Positions 23,359 through 32,790 of a DNA stretch of 49,134 bases are shown piece by piece (position 1 is the stretch's first letter; each line of letters begins with the position of its first letter). The stretch is from Mesostigma viride (taxonomy: Eukaryota; Streptophyta; Mesostigmatophyceae; Mesostigmatales; Mesostigmataceae). Position numbers and translations under genes: made by a program. The stretch covers positions 1 through 49,134 of the forward strand of contig RPFO01001462.1 of the NCBI GenBank assembly GCA_009746045.1, in the 5' to 3' direction. The notes beneath the pieces are model-generated. The model was not told the origin of the DNA, ran no database searches, and saw nothing but the letters and a program-made list of their open reading frames with translations.

Positions 23359-25057
23359 CCCCTAAATGGGCAGAAATACTGCCGATGCATCGGCTGTAAC
23401 TTCACAATTTTGCAAACCAGATGCCATCCAACCCACCCATATCCAATGGCTGTCCTTGGGGGCCAAGCATGTCCATGAGTTGCCCTTCGGGTTGGTATAT
23501 CACAACCTTACATATATGCAGGGTAGGCCATGTATAACTGCCTTCAAAGTCAGGGGGGTCAAGACGAGCGTTTTCATTTTGGGTAGAATGTGCATTTTGA
23601 ATTATGTTGTAAGAGCAAGGCACCTACCACTTCAGGGATGATAAACAATTAGTTGCTGAACAGTTTGAGCCATTGGGGTCATCATTTGGGTGGGTATACC
23701 AGCAGTTACACCCAGTACAGCCCATAGGGGTACCGTTGGTAAAAAGCAACCAAGGGGGTAGGAGTGGGCATACTACCTACTAATACCTACTAATATGGCC
23801 CCCAACCATGCCACACAATACATTTCCCTTCCACAATGATGGGGAAACATAACTGCATCATCACACTGCCCTTACATGGCACCTATGTGCAGGTGCCACC
23901 TTGTCCATGCACGTAGGTAACGTGGTGCGGATACCCTACGCAAGGCATGCATTCTAGGAGGCAGCCACCAACAAACTAGTGATTTTAAGCCTATTTCAGC
24001 TTGCCCTAGCAAGGATAAACTAGGCCTAAGCTGCTATAGCTTGCCAGGTGATGGCCAGCACACCTGGTGGCACATGCTGACAATGGGAAGCTTCTACTCA
24101 CCGGTTACATGCTTGATGATGCCACAGAGACCAGCCAACTGCCTCACACTCATGCAATATGTGTGTGGGAAATGTATAACAAACATATATGGAGGTATTC
24201 AAACCCATACAGCCTCTAAAACTTTTCACCATCACCCTGTGGCAGGTCAACTGACTGAGGGAAGCATCTAAGAAGGGTGTTTTAGAAAGGGGCCAGGCCA
24301 GGGTCAAGAAAGAGCATGAATAATGCAAAAAGAATGTGCTACACAAGCTAGAACGTATATATAAACGCCAAACATCGATAGGAAAACGATAACTCAGCTT
24401 TACCAGGCATGGATGGCGTTACCTTGGCCCAGGCGGTGGCCGCAAAATGGCGCATTTCGGCACACCAAAGTTGTGCAGCATGGTCGCTGGATTCGGCGAT
24501 TTCTGGCCACCCTTGCACGTTTACGACTACTATGTATCATAAAAAGTACAAAGAAACCAATATATCCTTTAAAATACGCCGGAAAGGTATTGCTGTCAAC
24601 GTTTCTATCGTCCGGCCTGATCGCAGTTTTTTCCAGCAAGAACGCTGCCGACACCTATCAAATGGCATTCCCGCGAACCAAAAATTGGCCTGTATCATCT
24701 TTAGGACGTTTAAAACCAATTTCCTGAGTTTGGTCAGAAAATTCGAACCAAAACGTAAATGCCATGCGTGGGCGCAAGCCGCCATGGCCAGGTCGTCGTT
24801 TTCCGGAATGCACGTTGTACGTGAAAAAGTACCCTGACCCCTTGTACTTTGACCGGCCAGAACACCTCTATAACTTTGTCAGAAGTATGCAAACCCTAGT
24901 ACCATGCTGTGAGGAAAATTATAAACTTTCGATCTTCTCAGCTAAACGTTTCCTAATTCTCAATAGTTTTCGCGGCATTTGGTCCCCCGAGAAGGGGCCG
25001 ACGTGTCGGCTGTAACTCAGTTTTAGGCGGAAAATCGGCAGCCAGACCATTTAGGGG
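23359..25057. mobile_element. TTAA-flanked DNA-transposon-like insertion 1, no transposase seen
   Basis: TTAA at 23355-23358 and 25058-25061 flank an 11-bp perfect terminal inverted repeat, CCCCTAAATGG (23359-23369) and CCATTTAGGGG (25047-25057). TTAA duplication with CCC...GGG ends is the signature of piggyBac-type transposons. Subterminal GCCGATGCATCGGC (23381-23394) and GCCGACGTGTCGGC (24997-25010), both followed by TGTAAC, reinforce the unit. The 1.7-kb interior has only short ORFs (longest 24409-24837, 142 codons) with no recognised domain, so this copy is non-autonomous. As TTAA is palindromic, a 2-bp TA duplication cannot be excluded. Confidence 0.7.
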
Positions 25058-25209
25058 TTAATGAATCAATTACGCGCACATCTTTTATCAAGGAGCAATT
25101 ACGCGCGCACACCTTTTATATTCATGGATTTATGCTCCGCGGCTCCCCACCGGGACCGCGCGTGATTATAAAACGTGCTGGTAAACGCGCTGGTAACGCG
25201 GGGCTGGAC

Positions 25210-25400
25210 GGCTGGTCCCAGTTCAGCTTGAACACCGTATTCACTCCCTCTCTCTCGCTTGGACCGCTATGCAGGACAAGCGGAGATGGCAATTAGCTAG
25301 CCATCGTCCAAGCTCATGTGCCTGAACCTGTGGGCAAGCCCCCCCCGGGCCCCCCAAAGTATAGGGAAGGTGTTCAGTTCAGTAGTTTAGAATTTTGTAG
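25210..25400 (+). pseudogene. Decayed coding tail, copy a (unknown family)
   Basis: Contains MQDKRRWQ at 25269 and, after an ~11-base insertion, IVQAHVPEPVGKPPP. The same pattern occurs on the minus strand at 26255-26353 (MQDKTRWQKIVKAHTP, then APVGKPPPPK and a stop) and in decayed form near 25690-25790. The upstream bases also match (CAGTT..., CTCTCTCTCC/G). I do not recognise the protein; a transposon-encoded C-terminus is plausible because three copies lie within 1.4 kb. Confidence 0.5.
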
Positions 25401-25477
25401 ATTAGGATTCGTAGCTTAGGATTTGTTGCAGTTATAAGGAGTAGGTTAGCTTCCCACCACCCACCCCCATTAAATTA

Positions 25478-26097
25478 AATTAAAAAAATTAAATTATAAC
25501 GTTGCTCCGTTGGGAGATCACGTAACATGTATTCCATGGACTGATGCATGGGGTGGGTGGGCGTGGAGGCACGGCTCGCGAAAGATTAAAGTCACTCTAG
25601 TCCAACTGAATCTACCCTAATATACGCTACTTGCTACTCTAAGCGCCACTGTAGGCTACTCTAAGCTACACTGCCCGTTAATTCCTCGACCTCTTAGGGA
25701 CTCAGGGGGGGGCTGACCAACAGGTGCAGGTTCATGGGCCTTGATAATAGCTTTCCATATTGCACCTTGTCCTGTATAGCACGCCACTGAGGCATTGGTG
25801 ATGGAGTGGATGCGGTGTTCCAGCGTGGCTGGGGCCTGGATCGAGGTCGGCCAGCATGCAGCTGATTTGGATATGAAAGGGGAGGGTGACCAGGCTTCCT
25901 GGGGATGCCGTGCGGCCCAGGCCGAGTCAGAACCGCCCCAGTGCCGGGCTGGCCGGCCTGTGAGGGGTCAGTCTGATCGATCGGTTGGACCATTGAAGGG
26001 CGGTGTTCGCCTTGCATGGGTAGTAGACTGTGCGGGCAAGATGGCCAACAAATGCAATTCTACTACGATGCCTGATCGATCTCGTCGGAAATGCGAG
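25478..26097. repeat. Diverged direct repeat, unit 1
   Basis: Starts with an ATTAA-rich run and a block including CTCCGTTGGGAGATCA, and ends with the decayed minus-strand coding tail. Unit 2 (26098-26600) repeats this order: ATTAA run, CTCCGTTGGGAGATCA, TGGGTGG, then the coding tail. The two are clearly related but diverged. Confidence 0.6.
25690..26017 (-). pseudogene. Decayed coding tail, copy b
   Basis: Minus-strand relative of copies a and c. IQDKVQYGK corresponds to MQDKTRWQK, and in a shifted frame AIIKAHEPAPVGQPPPES corresponds to IVKAHTPAPVGKPPPPK. Upstream, HAGRPRSRPQ aligns loosely with the LLADL region of copy c. Several frameshifts; function unknown. Confidence 0.4.
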
Positions 26098-26600
26098 GCA
26101 TTAAATTAAATTAAATTAAATATAACATGCCTCCGTTGGGAGATCATGTAGCACGTATTCCTTGATGGATGGGTGGAGTGGAGGAAGCCGCGTAATCGAA
26201 CTAACCTAACTCTAAGCTACTATCTAGTCTAGAAAATCCTAACTACACTACTCATCAAAACGCCTCCTCCTCGATCTTTGGGGGAGGTGGCTTGCCCACA
26301 GGGGCTGGCGTGTGAGCCTTGACAATCTTCTGCCACCGCGTCTTGTCCTGCATGGCATGCAGTCCACGAAGGGAGAGAGAGTGCGGAGCGCAGTGGATGC
26401 GGACCGAGTTCAAACTGGGCTGGGACCACTAGATCGGCCAGCAACATCTGGGTGTAGTTCATGGCATGTTTCCCTACCCTTTTAGGAATGTTCTTGGGGC
26501 CAGCCGGCCAGGTCAAAATATGCCGCCCTGGTTCAATGGCCGAGCCGCTGGGGGCCTGCCAGACCAAGGGCGGTGTCGACCTGGCTGGTGGCGGCAAGAT
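26098..26600. repeat. Diverged direct repeat, unit 2 (truncated by element III copy A)
   Basis: Second unit of the direct repeat described at 25478-26097. It ends abruptly at 26600, where element III sequence begins in the middle of its integrase C-terminal domain, so this is a rearrangement or insertion junction. Confidence 0.6.
26255..26600 (-). pseudogene. Decayed coding tail, copy c (best preserved)
   Basis: Best copy of the unknown family. On the minus strand the frame ends at TGA 26255-26257 with MQDKTRWQKIVKAHTP from 26353, followed by APVGKPPPPKIEEEAF. Upstream, in another frame, are GPKNIPKRVGKHAMNYTQML and LLADLVVP. Cut at its 5' side by the copy A junction. No family assigned. Confidence 0.45.
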
Positions 26601-29006
26601 GTGGTGACCCGAGTAGAAGCCGCTGGCCATAAGTGCTGGGTGGCCATTAATGGCTCCCAAGCAGTGCACCGTCTGTCCTGGTCAAAGATCCGTCCCCGGG
26701 GAGGTAATCAAGGAGACCTCTTCCAGGTGCCCGCTGGTGTACAAGGCGGGGGTGACGTGGAGCTTCCTGATCAGGGTGCTACAGCTGTATCGAGCCCTCA
26801 GGGTGACCCTGGCCCGGCCCCTGGGGTACCTTCACATACGGTGGTTGGGCAAGCAGGCGGACAGGCTGCACCTCCGGAACGGCCCGACACCAGGCCTAGG
26901 GGTGTGCGTCTATCAGATATTGTACAGGCTTTGCAAAGAGCCAAGAAGGAGCCTAAGGTGTCCAAGCTTGTCCAGTTGGATGAACCTGAGGTAGCTGCCA
27001 TGGAGATAGATACCAATGCACAGGTTTCTGTCATGGGACCTCAGCATACAGGAGAACTGCTGGTCGGAGAACCAAGTTGCCCCTGGGTGTCTGATTTCAG
27101 TGGTAGGACGCATCTAAGGGTGTTGGGAGAGGTTACTGCCCCTGTCATGGGTGTGGATGTGACCTTCCTTGTCCTAGAGGACTATGATGGCCCTGTGATT
27201 TTGGGTCAGAATTTTCTGGGCAATCCTGGGATTTCTATCAGAGCTACAGCTCTGAGAAGAGATGGCTGGGGGATGATTCCCCTAGAAAATTTCAGGACAA
27301 CATTTCCAGTCAGGTGCAGGGCCAAGCCGGTCAAGGGTGTAAAATGGGATGAAGGGGAGGTGCCCCCAGCGGCCAGTTTGGTGATTCCAGCTGTGTTGCA
27401 CCCCAGCAGTATTGGCATAACTCACAGGAGCCTTGCTGCACACTCTCCTTTGACATATGACCAGCTGGTCCAAGAGATGAGCTCGCCTACTTTGTTTGAG
27501 GCTTGGAAGCTCGCCTTCTCCAAGGCATTGGAGGAGTGGTTGCAGTTTGAGTGTGCTGCACCAACAGACAGACGTCCCCAGCATCAAGGAAGCTTGCTTT
27601 GAGATTTGTGCTGAAGAGGAAGGTTGTGGATGAGGTATCAGTGCCCCATGCATGTCAGGCCTGTCCTAAATGAGTATCACGGCACGGGGAGTCTGCCAGG
27701 AGAGGAGCTATACACGCCAGGGATGCTACACGACACATGGAGAATTTTGCTATGTCTCTACGTGGGGTTGCTGAACAGGGGAGCAGCTATGTCATCAGTG
27801 CTGCTGGACTTCAAGAGGGCATTTTTAAAATCTGATCCAGAAGTGGCCAGGAGGGTGTGGAAGCAGGATGAGCCTTACTGTGTTGAGGTGCCTGCCATCT
27901 GGAAGCTGGAGCTGCATCAACAATTCCTGGTTATTCTGAAGGGCCTGGAAGGACTCAGGTCGAGCCCAATCATCTGGAGACTCACGCTGCAGGAAGCTCT
28001 GATCAGTGAGTGTGGCTTGAGAGTGTCTTCAGTTGATCCCTGTTTGCTGCTGGCCCAATGGGAGGGTCTGCCAGTGTATGCTAGTTTGCATGGAGATGAT
28101 CTGCATTTGCTAGCCCCCACGACCTGGCTGAAGAAGTTTATTCCTGTCATCAGTGGCAAGTTTTCACTGGGCAAGGAGCTGTGGCAGGAGCCCAACAAGC
28201 CTGTAGTGTTCTGTGGAATGCAGGCTACCCTGTTCAGGAGGGACGGGGAGTGGAGTATCAGGCTTCAGGCTGGAGGAGATTATAAACAGACCATTGTGAA
28301 GGCCTTGCCAGAGAAGATCACCCAGGCTGCAGGACCTGAGTTGAGAGGCATGTGGGCCTGGTTTGCCAGCATCTGTGGTCCGTCTCTGATGGTCCATAGC
28401 AGAATGCCTGATGAGGTGCTTGAGGATGAGAAGCCTCGAGTCATAGCCCGGTTGGTGGAGAGTACCCCTGATCTGATTTTGTCTGGGATTGACTTTGCCC
28501 AGCCTATCACCTTGGAGATCTTTGTTGACAGTTCCATGGATGCTCGCCAGGTTACCAAGGTCAGGGGGAGATCTGCTGCTCTGTTTGCTTTTTATCAGAG
28601 CAGGGCAAGTTTGTTCAGCTGGTACAGCAGACTGCAGAAGAGGGTCTGTATCAGTTCAGATGTGGCAGAATGCAGGGCCATATGCGAGGGGATCCAGTCC
28701 AGCCTGTACATAAAGGAGTTAATGCTGGAGCTGGCTTCAGTTACCCCTTGGACCTTGCAGATGGAGACGTTGTTGCTAACAGACAGCATGGGTATGGTCC
28801 AGTTTGTTCACAAGCAGCTGGCCAGAAGCCGGGACCTGGATTATTTGTTGCTGAAGGAGTTGGCCAGTTTGGTTGACTTGAAGCATATCCCTGGCGAGGA
28901 GAACCCTGCTGATGCATTGACAAAGCTGCCACACAAGGCCCCAGCCCAGTACAATGTACTGAGGAAGCTCATGAATGCTGACTGTCAAGTCGGTCTATCT
29001 GTCTAA
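26601..29006 (+). pseudogene. pol: Pol fragment of element III copy A (PR-RT-RNase H)
   Basis: Near-identical to copy B pol from the integrase C-terminus onward. Relative to B it lacks one C in the run at about 27576-27579 and has a 4-base insertion (duplicated ATGC) near 27650, so the retropepsin part (MEIDTNAQVSV, D at about 27007) and the RT/RNase H part (27624-29006) are in different frames. HGDD is intact at about 28089-28100. Truncated and frameshifted, so a dead copy. Confidence 0.9.
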
Positions 29007-29582
29007 AAGCTGAGAGCTGGGTGCTTAAGTCTCTGGATATCAGGCTGGGAGCTTGATTGTACATAATCCTGAGCACACCTTGAGGGGTGAGACATGTCTC
29101 TGGTGTGGGAATGTCTGACATTGTCTCTGATGGAGAGATGTCTATCTGGGGTTTTCATCTCAGTCTGAGGTTTCCCCAGATCTGTGGTTTGTGGGCGGGG
29201 TTCGATTCCCTGGTGCCGTCTTAAGGCGGAGTTTCACGGACTGGCTGACCCATCCACCATGCTGGTGAGGTGGCGACAGGTCCCCTGATTTTCCACGGTT
29301 GGAACGAGTATGGGAGCTTGTGTTTTGCATGTGCTTCGCCTAGATGTTGTGTCTGGTTCGATAAGGGGCAGCAGACCGGCGCCGACTCCCGTCTGGGGGT
29401 CAGCAATGTTTTCTGATGAGCTGTTGTGGGTGATCTGTGGGGTTTCGCCTAAGGTCCTGAAGGTTGTACATACTTCTCAAGTTCTTAGCTGAACACCTAT
29501 GGGCTGCCACAGTTGGCCAACCTCTTGTACATGGGTAACACAACGAGCCTCCCATGAAGGGATAGGGACTCATTGTAATTTG
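29007..29582 (+). other. 3' untranslated region of element III copy A
   Basis: Same non-coding tail as copies B, C and D, including the T-arm look-alike CGGGGTTCGATTCCCTG at 29196-29212 and the TTAA (about 29220) that is the target of the insertion in copy D. Truncated at 29582. Confidence 0.8.
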
Positions 29583-30278
29583 AGTTAACGTTCCTAGCAA
29601 ACGCAATGTGAAGGATATGGTTGCAATGCAGCAATGTGTGAATATGGTTGGAAACGGAGCTTTGTTAAAATTGGATAATGTTACAGCGCTCACACACTTG
29701 AGGCTTGTACACGCGCTTGCCAAGTCAAGGCACAACACGTGAGGCGGGCTCGCAAGAGATGCCCAATTGGCACTGGCCTATTGTTTATATACTTGTGCAC
29801 TGTGCTTGCTAGTCCTGAGCAGCCTAGGAGGCCTGCTCAGTATTAACACCCCCGGTACAGTATTCACTACCTGTACAGCGCCCAGCTCCTATACAGTAGG
29901 TCTGCCATACAGGCACAGTGACCACAGAGCACAGTCCACAGTGACTATTGCATCTGCACCTAGAAGTCCAGGACTAAGCCTGCGGTACCAACAGACCACA
30001 GGTTAAGGTTCCTATTTCCTGCGTACGACGTATTAATCCAATACCGTCGTAGATACAGCACCTAATTCCTGTCAGCCCAGGAATTACTGTCGACCCCATA
30101 TGTCGTCGGCAAATATTCACGTCCGACTTAGAAGAACAGCCGGCTCGCGCTCGCGCGCGACCGGGAAGTCGGAACGCCATAACTTTCTTGATACTTGTCG
30201 GAATGAACTCGTTCCGGTGCCGCTGGAATCGCAGAGATATGCCGAATCAGGATCACGCCAATGCGCTTGGCGTTAACT
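29583..30278 (-). repeat. 3' LTR of element III copy B
   Basis: Minus-strand ends AGTTAACG...CGTTAACT, an 8-bp perfect inverted repeat. TATATAAA lies at 29784-29791 (minus). Differs from 41193-41888 at two visible positions, near 29842 and 30052. Confidence 0.95.
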
Positions 30279-31025
30279 CCAATCCTTTCTTTTCTTGAGC
30301 TGTAGCAGCTCACACAAGTCTACATACAAACACACACAATGGGTACTGGACATCCTCCCCGACTACAAGTCACAACCCGCTGGGCATGACAGTCAGCTTG
30401 GATTCCTTATTATATGTACATAGCACCCATACTGGCTCAGGAGCACAAACAAATTACAATGAGTCCCTATCCCTTCATGGGAGGCTCGTTGTGTTACCCA
30501 TGTACAAGAGGTTGGCCAACTGTGGCAGCCCATAGGTGTTCAGCTAAGAACTTGAGAAGTATGTACAACCTTCAGGACCTTAGGCGAAACCCCACAGATC
30601 ACCCACAACAGCTCATCAGAAAACATTGCTGACCCCCAGACGGGAGTCGGCGCCGGTCTGCTGCCCCTTATCGAACCAGACACAACATCTACGCGAAGCA
30701 CATGCAAAACACAAGCTCCCATACTCGTTCCAACCGTGGAAAATCAGGGGACCTGTCGCCACCTCACCAGCATGGTGGATGGGTCAGGCAGTCCGTGAAA
30801 CTCCGCCTTAAGACGGCACCAGGGAATCGAACCCCGCCCACAAACCACAGATCTGGGGAAACCTCAGACTGAGATGAAAACCCCAGATAGACATCTCTCC
30901 ATCAGAGACAATGTCAGACATTCCCACACCAGAGACATGTCTCACCCCTCAAGGTGTGCTCAGGATTATGTACAATCAAGCTCCCAGCCTGATATCCAGA
31001 GACTTAAGCACCCAGCTCTCAGCTT
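30279..31025 (-). other. 3' untranslated region and polypurine tract of copy B
   Basis: Minus-strand tract AAGAAAAGAAAGGATTGG (30296 to 30279) abuts the LTR. The T-arm look-alike is at 30820-30836. The remaining tail contains repeated GTCTCTG/GACATGTCTC-type motifs near 30880-30950 but no coding content. Confidence 0.85.
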
Positions 31026-31344
31026 TTAGACAGATAGACCGACTTGACAGTCAGCATTCATGAGCTTCCTCAGTACATTGTACTGGGCTGGGGCCTTGTG
31101 TGGCAGCTTTGTCAATGCATCAGCAGGGTTCTCCTCGCCAGGGATATGCTTCAAGTCAACCAAACTGGCCAACTCCTTCAGCAACAAATAATCCAGGTCC
31201 CGGCTTCTGGCCAGCTGCTTGTGAACAAACTGGACCATACCCATGCTGTCTGTTAGCAACAACGTCTCCATCTGCAAGGTCCAAGGGGTAACTGAAGCCA
31301 GCTCCAGCATTAACTCCTTTATGTACAGGCTGGACTGGATCCCC
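31026..31344 (-). CDS. pol: Pol of copy B, C-terminal part of RNase H
   Basis: Last part of Pol, separated from the main body by the palindrome cluster. It holds LYIKELMLELAS, LLTDSMGMVQFVHK (RNase H Asp), ARSRDLDYLLLKE and HIPGEENPADALTKLP, the typical C-terminus of copia RNase H. Before the insertion it continued directly from AECRAICEG at 32791. The TSD TCCCC at 31340-31344 is its boundary with the insertion. Confidence 0.9.
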
Positions 31345-31420
31345 AGTTAAGTAATGCGATACGCATTACTTTTGCATACTTGCAAGTATGCAAAAGTAAT
31401 GTGTATCGCATTACTTAACT
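31345..31420. repeat. Palindrome P1
   Basis: 76 bp and self-complementary except one mismatch in the right arm (GTGTATCGC instead of GCGTATCGC). Internally three hairpins: AGTAATGCG-ATA-CGCATTACT, a central GCATACTTG/CAAGTATGC, and the mirror of the first, so it can fold as a cloverleaf closed by AGTTA/TAACT. Confidence 0.9.
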
Positions 31421-31671
31421 AAAATTGGGCCGCGTGGGGAAATCCGGCGTTCCGCACACACCGCTCGTTACCGAGGTGACTTGATTAATTACGACTCGGC
31501 TAGTCCCAGCCTCGCGCCGTAATCCCTATTTCGACTTGGCCTACCCGGCCTCCGCCAAACATAGAAAATCCACAAATATTTCGACTCGACCTCCCAGGCC
31601 TACCCGCCGCAAATATTTCCGTGCCTCCGAGAGGATTCGAACCCGGTACCCCAGGAGCGAACGCCAATCTT
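31421..31671. repeat. Unit U, copy 1
   Basis: 251 bp starting AAAATTGGGCCGCG and ending CGCCAATCTT, so the inner ends are also inverted (AARATTGG). Contains two related TTTCGACTYGGCCT blocks and, near the right end, the complement of a tRNA T-loop (GGATTCGAACC). Confidence 0.9.
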
Positions 31672-31735
31672 AGTTAAGTAATGCAATACGCATTACTTTT
31701 GCATACTTGCAAGTATGCATCTTAGTTACTTAACT
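31672..31735. repeat. Palindrome P2, shortened
   Basis: 64 bp. The left arm is complete with the GCAATACGC variant; the right arm is deleted and rearranged (GTATGCATCTTAGTTACT...). It is the centre of the first inverted pair of U units. Confidence 0.9.
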
Positions 31736-31986
31736 AAGATTGGCGTTCGCTCCTGGGGTACCGGGTTCGAATCCTCTCGGAGGCACGGAAATATTTGCGG
31801 CGGGTAGGCCTGGGAGGTCGAGTCGAAATATTTGTGGATTTTCTATGTTTGGCGGAGGCCGGGTAGGCCAAGTCGAAATAGGGATTACGGCGCGAGGCTG
31901 GGACTAGCCGAGTCGTAATTAATCAAGTCACCTCGGTAACGAGCGGTGTGTGCGGAACGCCGGATTTCCCCACGCGGCCCAATTTT
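31736..31986. repeat. Unit U', copy 1 (reverse complement of U)
   Basis: Inverted 251-bp unit, nearly identical to the complement of 31421-31671. The B-box-like GGTTCGAATCC lies here on the plus strand, about 30 bases from P2. Confidence 0.9.
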
Positions 31987-32062
31987 AGTTAAGTAATGCG
32001 ATACGCATTACTTTTGCATACTTGCAAGTATGCAAAAGTAATGCGTATCGCATTACTTAACT
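31987..32062. repeat. Palindrome P3
   Basis: Perfect 76-bp palindrome, GCGATACGC/GCGTATCGC version. Directly abuts P4. Confidence 0.95.
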
Positions 32063-32137
32063 GTTAAGTAATGCGATACGCATTACTTTTGCATACTTGC
32101 AAGTATGCAAAAGTAATGCGTATCGCATTACTTAACT
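32063..32137. repeat. Palindrome P4
   Basis: 75 bp; same as P3 but without the first A, giving the junction TTAACT/GTTAAG. It looks like two end repeats joined head to tail, as at an LTR-LTR junction. Confidence 0.95.
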
Positions 32138-32388
32138 AAAATTGGGCCGCGTGGGGAAATCCGGCGTTCCGCACACACCGCTCGTTACCGAGGTGACTTG
32201 ATTAATTACGACTCGGCTAGTCCCAGCCTCGCGCCGTAATCCCTATTTCGACTTGGCCTACCCGGCCTCCGCCAAACATAGAAAATCCACAAATATTTCG
32301 ACTCGGCCTCCCAGGCCTACCCGCCGCAAATATTTCCGTGCCTCCGAGAGGATTCGAACCCGGTACCCCAGGAGCGAACGCCAATCTT
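32138..32388. repeat. Unit U, copy 2
   Basis: 251-bp unit in the same orientation as 31421-31671, with single-base differences such as CTCGGCC for CTCGACC. Confidence 0.9.
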
Positions 32389-32464
32389 AGTTAAGTAATG
32401 CAATACGCATTACTTTTGCATACTTGCAAGTATGCAAAAGTAATGCGTATTGCATTACTTAACT
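32389..32464. repeat. Palindrome P5
   Basis: Perfect 76-bp palindrome carrying the GCAATACGC/GCGTATTGC version; both arms have changed together. Confidence 0.95.
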
Positions 32465-32714
32465 AAGATTGGCGTTCGCTCCTGGGGTACCGGGTTCGAA
32501 TCCTCTCGGAGGCACGGAAATATTTGCGGCGGGTAGGCCTGGGAGGCCGAGTCGAAATATTTGTGGATTTCTATGTTTGGCAGAGGCCGGGTAGGCCAAG
32601 TCGAAATAGGAATTACGGCGCGAGGCTGGGAATAGCCGAGTCGTAATTAATCGAGTCACCTCGGTAACGAGCGGTGTGTGCGGAACGCCGGATTTCCCCA
32701 CGCGGCCCAATTTT
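32465..32714. repeat. Unit U', copy 2
   Basis: Inverted unit, 250 bp, with a few substitutions and one base missing relative to copy 1. Its antisense reading gives a spurious peptide containing PPRGFEPGTPG, typical of translated antisense tRNA T-arms. Confidence 0.9.
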
Positions 32715-32790
32715 AGTTAAGTAATGCAATACGCATTACTTTTGCATACTTGCAAGTATGCAAAAGTAATGCGTATTGCATTACTTAACT
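32715..32790. repeat. Palindrome P6
   Basis: Perfect 76-bp palindrome, GCAATACGC/GCGTATTGC version. Its right end TTAACT is followed by the TSD TCCCC and by pol. Confidence 0.95.

Larger units (their letters stand above)
26601..29582 (+). mobile_element. Element III copy A, truncated, forward
   Basis: Begins abruptly at GTGGTGACCCGAG, which corresponds to position ~34879 of copy B (integrase C-terminal domain), and runs through PR, RT, RNase H and most of the 3' untranslated region. It stops at ...TTGTAATTTG, where the minus-oriented LTR of copy B begins; about 170 bp of the normal 3' end and its own LTR are missing. It forms a large inverted repeat with copy B. Confidence 0.9.
31345..32790. 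mobile_element. Palindrome cluster: miniature element with palindromic terminal repeats
   Basis: Order P1-U-P2-U'-P3 / P4-U-P5-U'-P6, where P is a 64-76 bp palindrome, U a 251-bp unit and U' its reverse complement (250-251 bp). The outer ends are AGTTAA...TTAACT and the flanks carry a 5-bp TSD TCCCC (31340-31344, 32791-32795); copies A, C and D have the uninterrupted site. TSD length and end sequence match the copia elements, so mobilisation by their integrase is the natural inference. No protein-coding content. It resembles TRIM-type miniature retroelements, but a self-complementary terminal repeat is not something I know from them. Alternative: a foldback DNA transposon. Confidence 0.8.

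Noticed and set aside
24409-24837. 142-codon ORF in TTAA insertion 1 as a transposase
   Set aside because: No DDE/DDD pattern or Cys-rich tail visible; overlapping ORFs exist on both strands. Not supported as a gene.
31421-31671. Hammerhead ribozyme (retrozyme)
   Set aside because: I looked for the conserved CTGATGA core and found none in U or U'.
31736-31800. tRNA gene in unit U' (GGTTCGAATCC, GGAGGCA)
   Set aside because: The T-stem has only two to three pairs and no D-arm, A-box or 5' acceptor strand is found; only a T-loop-like motif is supported.
31345-32790. CRISPR array or tandem-repeat array
   Set aside because: The spacer-like units are repeated inverted copies, not unique spacers, and the context is eukaryotic retroelements.
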